Shown here: piece after piece, positions 30,901 through 37,597 of the stretch
Numbering within the stretch: position 1 is the stretch's first letter
Layout of the letters: each line of letters begins with the position of its first letter
Source: Candidatus Thiocaldithrix dubininis
GTDB lineage: Bacteria > Pseudomonadota > Gammaproteobacteria > Thiotrichales > Thiotrichaceae
NCBI GenBank assembly: GCA_029972135.1
Contig: CP124755.1
Location: forward strand, 1,488,001-1,552,000
Reading direction: 5' to 3'
Length of the DNA: 64,000 nucleotides
Notes under the pieces: generated by a model
What the model saw: the letters and a program-made list of their open reading frames with translations, nothing else
What the model was told of the DNA's origin: nothing
Database searches by the model: none
Translations under genes and position numbers: made by a program

Positions 30901-31262
30901 CTAAGGTCAATGGCGGTAATAGTGACGTGGTCGTGAATGGCGCAGGTAAGTTAGATCTGAAAAAATCGGTGTGGAATGTGACGCGCAATCAAAGTGGCGA
31001 AACAGCCTTACCGGGTGAAACGCTACGTTACACCATTCAATATGAAAATATTGGCAATGGCATGTTAGATGAACTGGTTGTGCATGATGCCTTACCCAAT
31101 TTTACAGATTTGGTAACCGGTAGCCCAACTTGTGTACAAACGCCTACGGAATTGAGTTTGTGTACGCCGCATGTAACAGATACCGCCATTGACTGGTCTT
31201 ATGTGGGTAAGTTACCTGCGGGTGCTAACGGTAAAGTCAGTTATGAAGTGACAGTTCAATAA
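18984..31262 (+). CDS. giant exported surface protein, distal fragment after IS insertion
   Basis: This open frame of about 4,092 residues continues the gene that begins at 15630; its GTG is an arbitrary first codon with no ribosome site or signal peptide, so the fragment is probably not exported and the gene is disrupted. Domain order by position: remaining DUF11-like Cys repeats to about 20500; SdrD-B-like domain 20512-20990 (VFEDVNYGGGAGR); parallel beta-helix 21340-23570 (repeated GNxIG and ISGN motifs); GEVED domain 24030-24495; jelly-roll-like domain 24520-25110; GEVED 25110-25615; a second SdrD-B/helix module 25620-27700; a third 27715-29690; GEVED 29695-30180; a fourth SdrD-B 30190-30530; a final DUF11-like domain to the stop. 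No LPxTG, PEP-CTERM or T9SS-type sorting end is visible. Intact, the protein would have about 4,880 residues, presumably a cell-surface or secreted adhesin (inference). Confidence 0.85.
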   Translation: MTLTDSFSNTDMRLFTDINPTFTNTSNQTNSSGCRGGTFAGEPGGTSITLANAEIDANSTCYFEFNITAHKGGNHINTIAAGDLVTFEGVTNPADVAATLTVGRQVNVGKGFYPNVISLGETSTLLLDFFNTNTQPNDEIGTSSALVDEMPSGVQIVGTPTTTCEGGTVSTGVNASGKHYLQLSGGKFPAEGACRISATVKTTAIGTFTNTIAANDLNTVSGATNPDAVSADLKVVTKPTITKYFSPAYIKPGATTNLTFTISNPNNSTTLPTGLTGITFTDNLVDMKIASPLSVSGTCTGYKSNAVVDGTSFTVSNLRLSPSGSCTISIPVTASRVGTLPNEASGVTSDQNATPSAVAKANLYTYQPTTLTKTFNPKQILAGGTSVLSLTITNPNATTVNLMGTTSLTDLFPSSPGQMVLAATPNIQKSAGCSSNISIMDPSNTRTAAAGDTGIVIKNGYLVASSTCTISMNVTASVDGEYVNTTSALDTAANLAPAATATLSVGAPKISGVVFEDVNYGGGAGRDRTTASGIGVDGATVELYKADGSFVASTTTATVNSQAGTYTFSNITAGQYYVRVVNKSVNSTRPNASTDLIGVQTFRTNGVTAVTNEVGGHAPALEDGIANDTANPQTLNVTGYKLADGTIVQSLQAVTVSSVDINGVDFGFNFDTIVNTNDSGQGSFRQFQLNSNLLGNTGLDQEDAPAGRNAVVKPAGVETSIFEIPNTDVKHSAGVWKLNPSTGITDFTDVVKISGYTQPGSSYNTAAFPSALNTKLAIQLDGTSTTTNINGIRFDSGSQGSSVEGLAIVNWEGSAIVVKNSADDIAIQGNFIGVLPDGLTAGRNMHGVEAYTSNLTIGGSQAANRNIVSGNNTQDARSNFGLRLFDKGGHHIEGNFIGVDRTGASALRNRYAGIWFENSSNNEVRNNVIAGNGDLVDTNQDMNGITIGVGSNQIGIYGNYIGTDNTGTQAIPNALHGIWFFGNDITIGTSNEADRNIISGNKGDGINGAWQYGNSNISVENNHIGVNKTGLQALGNHGHGLSIVNDRNLTVKNNIISANLGTGIDTYITSNVSIIGNKVGVDKTGLVDLGNGRQGVHFNDGTNITVGGSSLAERNIISGNGSEGIGTEGLVNDVASADLKIINNYIGVNINGDAAIANDNYGISRWFSTASALIQDNIIAGNNSGGIYTLDAGNTTDESQIIGNHIGVDATGQSSIPNNGSGLNLHNAINQTVGGSVSARNIISGNIGAGILIQGGSHTQPATDFRIDHNYIGLNKDGDLALANQGLGISIASTSAAYAITNNVIANNNSHGIELYQVGQAAVATQLAGNLIGLNAAGTQAFANNGMGLYIWGTSSNITIGGEQASDGNIISGNASYGIKLYGDPTNITIKNNSIGLNQTGTAAVGNNDTGLVVSDYITNVHMFNNVIAGNLNNGLMLAYNAHDLTVKGNRIGLTSSGQAVPNQGYGIAVLDSVSNVIVGGTNADEANIIAFNKKAGILIKNNNTNIQVQRNSLYKNDGLAIDLQDDNVTLNDASDADTGDNSLLNFPVFKGIISGSHLILQGCAPAGASIEFYEADVSPTASSGAVAGDNQFGKTQDYGEGEHYLTTFVEGSGEDSVATPIDCSTLTDTDSNSTQGMSPFQWTMPTPSNIAIGDKVTATATLIGTGTSEFSSVTTVEVLPSDYSDAPASYGVVNHLIVGQEKLGTKLTAETSSVQDADDSSDDGIVLGSLMQNDPSLVTAMLSGSWKGYLNAWIDWNGDGDFADADEQVALNLQDDGLGYDGVDSDGQIQFLISPPSNAVLTPTYARFRYSTTKDLAASSGTAPDGEVEDYNVTIQPYVEPVAVPVGACAGPNLIANGDFSLGTANWVESHDANSASGAATIGLLGVNSTLTSSPDYVNAGGVFRSYVDNDGNVGGVVPVNLKNTTTLNLVSGQTYNFNFDAQEIFNGALYGAKITWVLLNSSTGAIAQTIPGSAAELTKSADNPNIPNIKTTWQSFNTTFTAEVPTGTYNLAMTFDNYVKKLGKTMDFYVDRVHLSPIYDCDWSDAPASYGKVQHSLLANLQLGATTDKEVDAQPSTGADGDDTNGIDDEDGISAWPVLVNGASSYSIPVANLTATGTGTMHAWIDFNKDGMFGTSEYTSTTVNNGVINAGLNWTSINVTATGSTYARLRYTSTTLADDVVVTTVDERSTQIGNLTGEVEDYSIPITSANKLSGRVFEDMNYGGGAGRDFTTAAGKGVNGATVELYKTDGTYVGTTTTANNGSQDGVYTFNQVLDGSYYVRVVNDTVNSTRVGSDGTELGVQTFRTNGTTAVTNEVGGHNPSLADGVANAGTETLDITNYKLSGGAIVQTLQPITLAGANLSGVDFGFNFDTIVNTNDSGQGSFRQFILNSNLLGNSGLAQALPTSVSGYVSGDEVSIFMIPKAKLNGTGGNANTAFIQFASALPLITDSATKIDGRTQTANIEDSNAGQVGTGGTVGTDKLALSKVNRPEVSLDMQELAQLHFAAGQGAVRGLTLYDCVVNDYNGCIESDNGANGTFVEHNIIGAYADGSRPSDDDLADAQGMSMFGQSTVRHNYFAYNRRYHAVIGGGLEGSVDLPDSVENSLVENNEFYHLIQSIYYADAIAIYGHDVTFQGNLIHNMESGGTGSSASGGKGIEIWYNTDNTLIKNNTITGMRASAIIAGNDSTGIKIERNQLHDNGNSAVLIHGTSTALMTQNSFWNNGLGIDLVQSNDIGFGDSVSLNDANDADSGGNTLLNYPMVATANIAGANLTLRGCAPAGATLELYEADVSPTSSSGVAQGSNKFGKTQDYGEGERYLTSFVEGVGEDTVTTPVDCSTLTDADGNSAIGMSPFQWTIPTPTGLSVSDLITTTSTISYGSGSSGTSEVTLNTTILTSEFSAITPITNGHNLVGRVFEDVNYGGGVGRNFTTAAGKGVNGATVELYKADGTYVGNTTTANDGTQDGVYTFNQVLDGSYYVRVVNDTVNSTRVGSDGTELGVQTFRTDGTTAVANEVGGHKPSIADGAANTGAETLDSTNYKLSGGAAVQSLQAITMAGADLSGVEFGFNFDTIVNTNDSGQGSLRQFVLNANLLDNTNLDQVANSLFDPAAGVETSIFMIPTAQLANSGANQGAAVITITSPISSTADNTAIDARTQTANIGNTNAGQLGTGGKVGVDGLTLDKIERPEVVVKASGGVALNFNGNNGVLRGIAGYGASLASANYMVLNKTSVVDGNLIGALADGSAPDNSEQNDYISLRINAASTITNNLFAYSPYGILTTSSTAAEIRNNEFAHLGSAYGNNRQDGDGISIQSPATVVGNLFHDMQGAYDASGGSYLEVLGLTTASNNTFKGAQRSAVRLLTNSVNSIISKNIITGSIAGSGVEAIANNVSVASGTITQNSIYANHTLGIDLGSNGVTLNDANDSDTGVNNLLNFPLFKEVLNVNGQLVIKGCAPAGAKLELYEADVSATSASGVTVGSNKLNKTQDYGEGERYLISLVEGVGEDTVTTPIDCATLTDSDANSAVGMSPFQWILTMPTEFVVGDKLTATATVSGSGTSEFSPLSALHLYQDRGDALASYGDPTHTITDGLYLGMQLPDRDDTALYSAGADGDGADEDGVSTLATLTTVTQTYSTNVMLTNQLGKEAWLVGWIDFNRNGTFDSNEAASIAVSAGNQHKTLGLTWSNLNGLVAGNTYLRLRLTTDPSVASAAVRDATAAALDGEVEDYKLTIKVAGQALSGTVFKDRNANGSNDAETGIGKVSIVLEEKATNTCRSVKTNAKGHYQFSGLANGDYVVYEAAPETVPAPETCPPVAADPTGYQSSTANSYAVTINDADISNQDFGDMANPSFTLDNSLVTQANTTVAHPHIFRTEVDGNVTLSLLEENLDPSDVLWKTQLLRDNNCDGKLNKGDTVINGAISLNAGDKLCVLTKVLTPANASSGATQTLTLQSEFTYGDGSVVTTTNKQTRTDITKVNGGNSDVVVNGAGKLDLKKSVWNVTRNQSGETALPGETLRYTIQYENIGNGMLDELVVHDALPNFTDLVTGSPTCVQTPTELSLCTPHVTDTAIDWSYVGKLPAGANGKVSYEVTVQ

Positions 31263-31283
31263 CAAATAAGCTGTGAAAGATAG

Positions 31284-31308
31284 ATGCTGGTAGCAAATCT
31301 ACCAGCAT
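31284..31308 (+). terminator. hairpin between the convergent surface-protein gene and cysB
   Basis: A perfect 10-bp stem ATGCTGGTAG/CTACCAGCAT with a 5-base loop lies between the two convergent stops. It lacks a clean T-run on either strand, though the leftward side is pyrimidine-rich, so termination may be weak but two-way. Confidence 0.5.
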
Positions 31309-31324
31309 AAGTTCAGGCAGGCAT

Positions 31325-32254
31325 TTATGCTAAATCTGTATTAAGAATCGCTTTAACATAATCAGCTTTCAGTTTAGGCGAACACAATTCAATAAAGCGG
31401 TAAGCATAACTACGCAAATAATGCCCGTAACGAATCGCAATTTGCGCAGTATTGACTTCAAATAAACGTGCGGCATCAATCAGTGTTAAATTCTGGTCGC
31501 GCTGTGGGCTAAATGACATAGATGCCAAAATACCAATGCCTAAACCCAGTTCGACATAGGTTTTAATCACATCTGAGTCTAAAGCCGACAAGACAATATT
31601 CGGCACAATACCCGCTTCAGCAAAGGCATTATCAATCCGTTGCCGCCCTGTAATCCCTTGGTAATAGGTAATCAATGGGTGCTCGGCTAAATCTTCTAAC
31701 GTGACAAACGGCTTTTGTTCTAAGGCATGTCCTTTCGGCACAATGACCGCATGACTCCATTCGTAAAATGGAAAATGCGCTAAATTGGCGGCTTCGCCTA
31801 ACGCTTCGGTTGCAATGCCAATATCCGCTTGACCGTCTTGTAACAATTGCACAATTTCCGTTGGGCGTGCTTGCATTAACACCAAATGCACATTCGGGAA
31901 TAACTTTTTAAACTCAGACACAACCGGTGGCAAAATATAACGCGCTTGTGTATGGGTGGTCGCAATGGTGAGTGAGCCTTGTTCGCTATTGCTAAACTGC
32001 TCAGCTAATTGCTTGATATTCCGCGCATCTAATAGCATGCGTTCAACAATCGCAACTAATTCTTTGCCCGGTTCGGTTAAGCCCAAAAAACGCTTACCTT
32101 TGCGTACGAATAAGGTAATACCCAATTCGTCTTCAAGGTCTTTAATGTGTTTGCTGACACCTGATTGCGAAGTAAAGAGCGCATTGGCGACTTCGGTTAA
32201 ATTGTAATTACGTTTGACGGTTTCGCGAATAATGCGTAATTGTTGAAAATTCAT
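31325..32254 (-). CDS. cysB: LysR-type regulator CysB, sulfur assimilation
   Basis: A 309-residue LysR-family regulator of the CysB/Cbl branch. The N-terminal winged helix-turn-helix is at about residues 18-40 (YNLTEVANALFTSQSGVSKHIKDLE), and the C-terminal effector domain follows from about residue 92 (LTIATTHTQARYILP, a CysB signature). It would activate sulfate uptake genes when N-acetylserine accumulates. It is 11 bases downstream of cysA in the same direction, with its own TAGGAG site, so it is probably cotranscribed with the transporter it controls. Cbl is the alternative name; the two cannot be separated on sequence alone. Confidence 0.88.
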   Translation of the reverse strand: MNFQQLRIIRETVKRNYNLTEVANALFTSQSGVSKHIKDLEDELGITLFVRKGKRFLGLTEPGKELVAIVERMLLDARNIKQLAEQFSNSEQGSLTIATTHTQARYILPPVVSEFKKLFPNVHLVLMQARPTEIVQLLQDGQADIGIATEALGEAANLAHFPFYEWSHAVIVPKGHALEQKPFVTLEDLAEHPLITYYQGITGRQRIDNAFAEAGIVPNIVLSALDSDVIKTYVELGLGIGILASMSFSPQRDQNLTLIDAARLFEVNTAQIAIRYGHYLRSYAYRFIELCSPKLKADYVKAILNTDLA

Positions 32255-32265
32255 GAAGTTTACTC

Positions 32266-33336
32266 CTAGCCAGCGGCAAATACGCGCAATTGCGTCGGAT
32301 AAAGTCGGACTTGTTGCCCGGTTTGCAATTGTAATGTTTGAATATGCGGCACAGGCACATCAACCTCGTAATAGGTATCGGCTTGTTGGCTATGGTTAAG
32401 TTCGACGCGTGCGGTTGAACCAAACGCTAAGATACGGTTAATTTTGGCTTGAATACCGACTACCCCCGGTTGATCCGGCAGAATCCGTAACTCGTGGGGG
32501 CGTGCAAAGGCAATTACATTCGCGCCTTCGCTGACATTGGCAGGCGTATCCGTGAGTGGTAAGCGATCATCATGTACTTGTAATTCACCTTGTGCCCATT
32601 TGCCTTCAAAACGGTTGACCGTACCCAAGAAGTTATAAGCAAATGGAGTCGCGGGGGCATGAAATACGTCTAAGGGGCTACCCACTTGCTCAATTTTGCC
32701 TTTATTCATTAAGACGATCTCATCCGCGATTTCTAACGCTTCTTCTTGGTCATGTGTGACGAAAATAGACGTAATATGCAATTCATCATGCAATTGGCGT
32801 AACCAACGGCGCAATTCTTTACGCACTTTCGCATCTAATGCACCAAATGGTTCATCCAACAATAGCACGCGAGGGTTAACAGCTAAGGCACGCGCTAAGG
32901 CAATCCGTTGGCGTTGTCCACCGGATAATTGTGACGGGTAACGTGTAGCTAAATGCCCCAATTGCACTAAGCTTAATAATTCGCTGACGCGTTGTTGAAT
33001 AAAGCTTTCACTGGGGCGTTCGGTTTTGGGCTTAACGCGTAAACCAAACGCAATATTGTCAAATACAGTCATGTGTTGGAATAGCGCATAATGCTGAAAC
33101 ATAAAGCCGATTTGCCGATCACGTACATGCGTATTGGACGCGTCTTCGCCTTCTAGAATGACTTGTCCACTGTCGGCTTGTTCTAAGCCTGCAATAATAC
33201 GCAGTAAGGTGGTTTTACCACAGCCAGAAGGGCCTAAAAGCGCTACTAATTTACCTGTAGGAAATTCTAGCGAAACATTATCTAGGGCTTGGAAGTTCGC
33301 GAATTGCTTCGTGATATGCTTGACTTGAATGCTCAT
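32266..33336 (-). CDS. cysA: sulfate/thiosulfate ABC transporter ATP-binding protein CysA
   Basis: The 356-residue cytoplasmic ATPase powers sulfate import through CysTW. Walker [10 protein letters not shown] is at residues 35-43, the LSGGQ signature at 137-141 and Walker B VLLLDEP from 157, followed by the switch histidine in VTHDQEEA. The C-terminal regulatory part fits CysA and not a generic importer ATPase. A GGAGAACC site precedes the ATG. It follows the small ORF and cysW in the same operon and lies directly before cysB. Confidence 0.94.
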   Translation of the reverse strand: MSIQVKHITKQFANFQALDNVSLEFPTGKLVALLGPSGCGKTTLLRIIAGLEQADSGQVILEGEDASNTHVRDRQIGFMFQHYALFQHMTVFDNIAFGLRVKPKTERPSESFIQQRVSELLSLVQLGHLATRYPSQLSGGQRQRIALARALAVNPRVLLLDEPFGALDAKVRKELRRWLRQLHDELHITSIFVTHDQEEALEIADEIVLMNKGKIEQVGSPLDVFHAPATPFAYNFLGTVNRFEGKWAQGELQVHDDRLPLTDTPANVSEGANVIAFARPHELRILPDQPGVVGIQAKINRILAFGSTARVELNHSQQADTYYEVDVPVPHIQTLQLQTGQQVRLYPTQLRVFAAG

Positions 33337-33355
33337 AAAGGTTCTCCAGACTGAG

Positions 33356-33529
33356 TTAGGGATTCAGCCATTGGCATTGCAAACCACGGCCTATAATTTT
33401 GAAAAAACGGCTTAAATAACCCGAAATACGAGTAGGCTGTGTAGGTTTCTGGGGTTTAGCCTTCACATAGAGCCACTCATGTTCATATCGCACAGCTTTG
33501 TCGAGCGGATTAGGCAGCGGCTTGTTCAT
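33356..33529 (-). CDS. small ORF between cysW and cysA, hypothetical
   Basis: A 57-residue ORF that starts within the last codons of cysW (20-base overlap) with a clear GGAGAG site six bases before the ATG, and ends 19 bases before cysA. Several Lys/Arg and aromatic residues are present, with no transmembrane segment. The RBS, spacing and the lack of any other explanation for a 173-base cysW-cysA gap support it being translated. I do not recognise a family. Confidence 0.5.
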   Translation of the reverse strand: MNKPLPNPLDKAVRYEHEWLYVKAKPQKPTQPTRISGYLSRFFKIIGRGLQCQWLNP

Positions 33530-34394
33530 GTTTGGCTCTCCATTCCACATATAATTTAATGACCAGCGTTAGTAAGGCGAGTAATGCCAGCAAAGACGCG
33601 ACTGCAAACGCCGCTGAGAATTGATATTCGTTGTATAAAATCTCGACTTGTAGCGGTAAGGTAGTGGTTTGACTGCGTAAGTGACCGGAAACCACCGAGA
33701 CCGCGCCAAATTCACCCATTGCACGCGCATTGCAAAGAATCACACCGTATAACAAACCCCATTTAATGTTCGGTAGCGTGACATACCAGAAGGTTTGCCA
33801 ACCGGATGCACCCAATGAAACTGCGGCTTCTTCGGCATCAGAGCCTTGTGCTTGCATTAAGGGAATTAACTCACGGGCAATAAACGGGAAGGTAACAAAC
33901 ACCGTTGCTAAGATAATGCCGGGCACTGCGAAAATGACTTTTAAATCGTGTGCGACTAACCACGGGCCAAACCAACCGTTAACGCCAAATACCAATACAT
34001 ACATCAAACCCACTACCACGGGCGAAACGGAAAATGGCAGGTCGATTAACGTGGTGAGTAATTGCTTGCCGCGAAACTCAAATTTAGCAATCGCCCATGC
34101 TGCCGCCACACCGAATACCACATTTAAGGGAATCGCAATCGCTGCGGCTAATAAGGTTAAGCGCATGGCGGATAAAGTATCCGGTTGCGTAATAGCTTGC
34201 AGATATACCGCGAAGCCTTTACGTAATGCTTCTGTGAAGACTGATACCAGCGGTAGCAATAGAAACAAGCCGAAAAACGCTAAAGACAGTATTAAAATGC
34301 TCCACTTTACCCAATTTGGCTCGCGGGTAGCGGGATTGTATTCATAGTAACTTTGCCCCACGGGTGCATTTAAATGGCTAACGGCGGCACTCAT
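33510..34394 (-). CDS. cysW: sulfate ABC transporter permease CysW
   Basis: One of the two inner-membrane permease subunits of the sulfate importer, 294 residues with about six membrane helices. The EAA loop, which docks on the ATPase, is visible as EEAAVSLGASGWQTFWYVTLP near residues 184-205. A hydrophilic N-terminus precedes the first helix. Its start overlaps the stop of cysT by 4 nt (ATGA), so the two are translationally coupled. Its order after cysT and its sequence type identify it as CysW rather than CysT. Confidence 0.93.
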   Translation of the reverse strand: MSAAVSHLNAPVGQSYYEYNPATREPNWVKWSILILSLAFFGLFLLLPLVSVFTEALRKGFAVYLQAITQPDTLSAMRLTLLAAAIAIPLNVVFGVAAAWAIAKFEFRGKQLLTTLIDLPFSVSPVVVGLMYVLVFGVNGWFGPWLVAHDLKVIFAVPGIILATVFVTFPFIARELIPLMQAQGSDAEEAAVSLGASGWQTFWYVTLPNIKWGLLYGVILCNARAMGEFGAVSVVSGHLRSQTTTLPLQVEILYNEYQFSAAFAVASLLALLALLTLVIKLYVEWRAKHEQAAA

Positions 34395-35242
34395 ACGCTA
34401 TCTCCCGCTTGTAAGGCTTTACGTTGATTACTTGACCAGTGTTGCAACACATTGATGAGTAGCAATAATACGAACGACACGACTAACATAACGGAGGCAA
34501 TTGCTGTTGCACCCGCTACGTCAAATTGCTCTAAACGGGTAATGATTAATAAGGGCGTAATTTCTGACACCATAGGTACATTCCCCGCAATAAAAATAAC
34601 CGAGCCGTATTCACCCACCGCCCGTGCAAATGCCAAGGCAAAGCCGGTTAAAATAGTGGGTAGTAATGCTGGGAAAATGACTTGCCGAAAGGTTTGCCAA
34701 CGGCTTGCACCCAACGTAGCGGCTGCTTCTTCAAATTCCACGCTTAGCTCTTGTAAAACAGGTTGAATGGTGCGCACCACAAACGGTAAGCCAATGAAAA
34801 TTAAGGCGACTAGAATACCTAACGGGGTAAAGGCAATTTTAATATCAAAGGGTGCAAGTAAACTGCCAATCCAGCCGTTTTTGGCATACAAGGCGGATAA
34901 CGTAATGCCCGCAACAGCGGTTGGTAAGGCAAACGGTAAATCAATTAAAGCGTCAACAAAGCGTTTGCCAAAAAATTCATACCGCACTAATGACCAGGCT
35001 AATAACAGCCCAAAAATGACGTTAATTCCTGCGGCCGCGAGTGAAGTTAAAAATGACACGCGATACGAGGACAGCACATCCGGCGCGGTAACGGTATGCC
35101 AGAAATCGCCCCAGCCTAAACTAGCCGTTTTAATAAACACGGCTGACAGGGGAATCAGCACAATCAAGGATAAGTAAATTAAGGTATAGCCCAATGAAAG
35201 GCCAAAACCGGGTAATACCCTAAAGCTTTTAACGAGTGCCAT
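34391..35242 (-). CDS. cysT: sulfate ABC transporter permease CysT (CysU)
   Basis: The other inner-membrane permease of the sulfate importer, 283 residues with six predicted helices beginning at about residue 12 (GFGLSLGYTLIYLSLIVLIP). The EAA docking loop reads EEAAATLGASRWQTFRQVIFPALLP near residues 171-195. It follows the sulfate-binding protein gene, separated by a hairpin at 35282-35305, and is coupled to cysW by an ATGA overlap. Confidence 0.93.
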   Translation of the reverse strand: MALVKSFRVLPGFGLSLGYTLIYLSLIVLIPLSAVFIKTASLGWGDFWHTVTAPDVLSSYRVSFLTSLAAAGINVIFGLLLAWSLVRYEFFGKRFVDALIDLPFALPTAVAGITLSALYAKNGWIGSLLAPFDIKIAFTPLGILVALIFIGLPFVVRTIQPVLQELSVEFEEAAATLGASRWQTFRQVIFPALLPTILTGFALAFARAVGEYGSVIFIAGNVPMVSEITPLLIITRLEQFDVAGATAIASVMLVVSFVLLLLINVLQHWSSNQRKALQAGDSV

Positions 35243-35281
35243 TAGCTGTATTCCAGAGTCGATAATAAGCGAATGAAAAAG

Positions 35282-35305
35282 CAGGTAGGGTTTGCGCCCT
35301 ACCTG
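35282..35305 (-). terminator. hairpin between sbp and cysT, partial terminator or mRNA stabiliser
   Basis: A perfect 9-bp stem CAGGTAGGG/CCCTACCTG with a 6-base loop, followed on the reverse strand by CTTTTTC. Between a binding-protein gene and its permeases such hairpins often lower downstream expression, giving excess binding protein; that role is inferred. Confidence 0.7.
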
Positions 35306-35398
35306 TTAAAGGGAGACAGTATGAAACACACTGTGATATGCAAAGAAATAATAAAACATGCATTGCTTATGCAGTTTTTGCATAAGCAACTCGTTCAA

Positions 35399-36418
35399 TT
35401 ATTTGGCTTTGATTTGGTCGAACGTACCGCCGTCTGCAAAATGCGTGGTTTGGGCTTTTTGCCAATTACCGAATACGTCTTTTAATGTGAACAATTTAAC
35501 ATCGCCGAAATTGGCTTTATGTTTTTCAAAAGCTGCTTTGTCGCGGGGACGGAAATAATGCTTGCCAATAATATCCTGACCTTCTGGCGTATACAGATAA
35601 TCTAAGTAGGCTTTAGCTAAAGCTTCAGTACCGTGTTGTTTTGCGTATTTCTCAACGACCGCTACCGGCGGTTCTGCCAAGATTGATAACGATGGAGTTA
35701 CGATGTCGTATTTATCTTTACCTAATTCATTCAGCACTAAATGCGCTTCATTTTCCCAAGTGATTAACACATCACCCACTTCGCGTTGGGTAAAGGTAGT
35801 GGTTGAGCCGCGTGCGCCTGTATCTAAGACCTTAACGTTATCGAAAATTTTCTTCACAAAAGCTTTAGCCGTTTCGTCAGTACCACCGGGTTGTTTTAAG
35901 GCGTAACCCCAGGCTGCTAGGTAATTCCAGCGCGCACCGCCCGATGTTTTTGGGTTTGGGGTGACGACCTCAATGCCTTCTTTTGCCAAATCTGACCAGT
36001 CTTTAATACCTTTGGGGTTACCTTTACGCACTAAAAACACAATAGTAGAGGTGTAAGGCGTGGAGTTATCGGGTAATAAAGTTTGCCAGTTATCCGGTAA
36101 TAACTTGCCTTCTTTGGCTAAGGTATCAATGTCATAACCTAATGCTAAGGTTGCCACATCACCGTCTAAGCCATCTAACAAAGCCCGTGCTTGTTTGCCA
36201 GAACCCCCGTGGGATTGCTCAATGCTTACTGTATCGCCTTTTGCCTCTTTCCAATGTTTAGCGAAGGCTGCATTAAATTCTGTATACAGTTCGCGAGTTG
36301 GGTCATAAGACACATTACGTAACTTCAAATCAGCCGCCTGTGCTGTTGATACCAAACCGCTTAAACCTAAACCCAAAGCGCCGATTAAAATGGCTCTGCG
36401 AATTGCGTTCACTTGCAT
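35399..36418 (-). CDS. sbp: periplasmic sulfate-binding protein
   Basis: The 339-residue protein captures sulfate in the periplasm for the CysTWA importer. A signal peptide occupies residues 1 to about 29 (hydrophobic core then VSTAQA). The mature sequence follows the Sbp pattern closely: [55 protein letters not shown] and GARGSTTTF. This fits Sbp better than the thiosulfate-binding CysP. I take ATG 36418 with a GAGG site seven bases upstream; a TTG six bases earlier is less likely. It is the first gene of the leftward operon and its upstream region is AT-rich, as expected for a CysB-activated promoter. Confidence 0.93.
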   Translation of the reverse strand: MQVNAIRRAILIGALGLGLSGLVSTAQAADLKLRNVSYDPTRELYTEFNAAFAKHWKEAKGDTVSIEQSHGGSGKQARALLDGLDGDVATLALGYDIDTLAKEGKLLPDNWQTLLPDNSTPYTSTIVFLVRKGNPKGIKDWSDLAKEGIEVVTPNPKTSGGARWNYLAAWGYALKQPGGTDETAKAFVKKIFDNVKVLDTGARGSTTTFTQREVGDVLITWENEAHLVLNELGKDKYDIVTPSLSILAEPPVAVVEKYAKQHGTEALAKAYLDYLYTPEGQDIIGKHYFRPRDKAAFEKHKANFGDVKLFTLKDVFGNWQKAQTTHFADGGTFDQIKAK

Positions 36419-36610
36419 GTTCAAACCTCTTTACTGTGCTGTTATCTGATGAAACGCATCATACGGAGGCATGCTTATCTATAAAAACAATATAAAATTA
36501 TTTGTATATTCGTTTTAAGAATATAAAGGCGAGTTTCGTGGCAAGTGGACGTTAGAATTTCCTTTAAACAATCCTTATGCTAAGTCCATTCACTTTTAAG
36601 GAAGTCGGTT

Positions 36611-37597
36611 ATGTCTCATAAACATGAGCGTGAATATAAAGCCATCATGCATTCCAAACGTGCCAATCTGTATTACCTCGAACACTGTCGGGTAATGGAA
36701 AAAGACGGTCGCGTCGTGTTTTATGCGGCTGCTAAAAAGGGCGGTGAGGAAAATCTGTATTGGAATATTCCGATTGCTAATACTACGGTGATTTTGCTGG
36801 GCAATGGTACATCCATTACACAAGCGGCAGTGCGCTCTTTATGCGATGCTGGTGTAATGTTCGGCTTTTCTGGCGGTGGTGGCACACCTTTATTAGCCGG
36901 TACAGAGACTAAAAAGCCGACTGATATTGAGTGGTTATCGCCGCAAAGCGAATACCGTCCCACTGAGTATATACAACAATGGTTAAGCTTTTGGTTTGAT
37001 GAGCAAAAACGTTTAAAGATTGCCAAATTCTTTCAAGAAAAACGCTTGGCTTATTTAGAAACGGTTTGGCATAAAGATAAAACCTTTAAAAGCTATGACT
37101 TCGCGCTGGATGATATGAGCTTAGAGCGGGCATTGAAGCAGTATCGAACCGAATTTGTTATCCAGCCAGATGTGAATAAGCTGTTATTACTGGAAGCCCG
37201 TCTCACGACAACTTTGTATGCTTTTGCGGCAAATCGCACCAAGCAAGTAGGTTTTACGCGAGAGCATGAACCTAAAGAAACCGATATCGCCAATCAATTT
37301 CTTAATCACGGCAACTATCTTGCCTATGGTTTAGCTGCTACTTGTTTATGGGTCTTGGGTATTCCACACGGTTTTGCTGTTATGCACGGTAAGACACGAC
37401 GCGGTGCATTAGTCTTTGATGTAGCTGATCTCATTAAGGATGCGATTGTGCTGCCGACTGCCTTTATCGCTGCCCACGAAGGTGATAAGGAACAGGAATT
37501 TAGACAACGTTGTTTGCAAGCCTTTACGCAGCATGAAGCCTTAGATTTTATGTTTGATTGTGTAAAAGAAGCCGCGTTGCAAGGAGCAAATTTATGA
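36611..37597 (+). CDS. cas1: CRISPR-associated endonuclease Cas1, type I-F
   Basis: Cas1 is the integrase that, with Cas2/3, inserts new spacers at the leader end. The 328-residue protein is of the I-F type, with the metal-binding catalytic residues in order: Glu195 in LLLEARLTT, His259 in AVMHGKTRRG and Asp270/Asp273 in FDVADLIKD. The spacing equals that of the Pseudomonas I-F enzyme (as I recall it: E190, H254, D265, D268). AAGGAAG lies nine bases before the ATG. It is the first gene of the cas operon and overlaps cas2/3 by four bases. Confidence 0.95.
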   Translation: MSHKHEREYKAIMHSKRANLYYLEHCRVMEKDGRVVFYAAAKKGGEENLYWNIPIANTTVILLGNGTSITQAAVRSLCDAGVMFGFSGGGGTPLLAGTETKKPTDIEWLSPQSEYRPTEYIQQWLSFWFDEQKRLKIAKFFQEKRLAYLETVWHKDKTFKSYDFALDDMSLERALKQYRTEFVIQPDVNKLLLLEARLTTTLYAFAANRTKQVGFTREHEPKETDIANQFLNHGNYLAYGLAATCLWVLGIPHGFAVMHGKTRRGALVFDVADLIKDAIVLPTAFIAAHEGDKEQEFRQRCLQAFTQHEALDFMFDCVKEAALQGANL

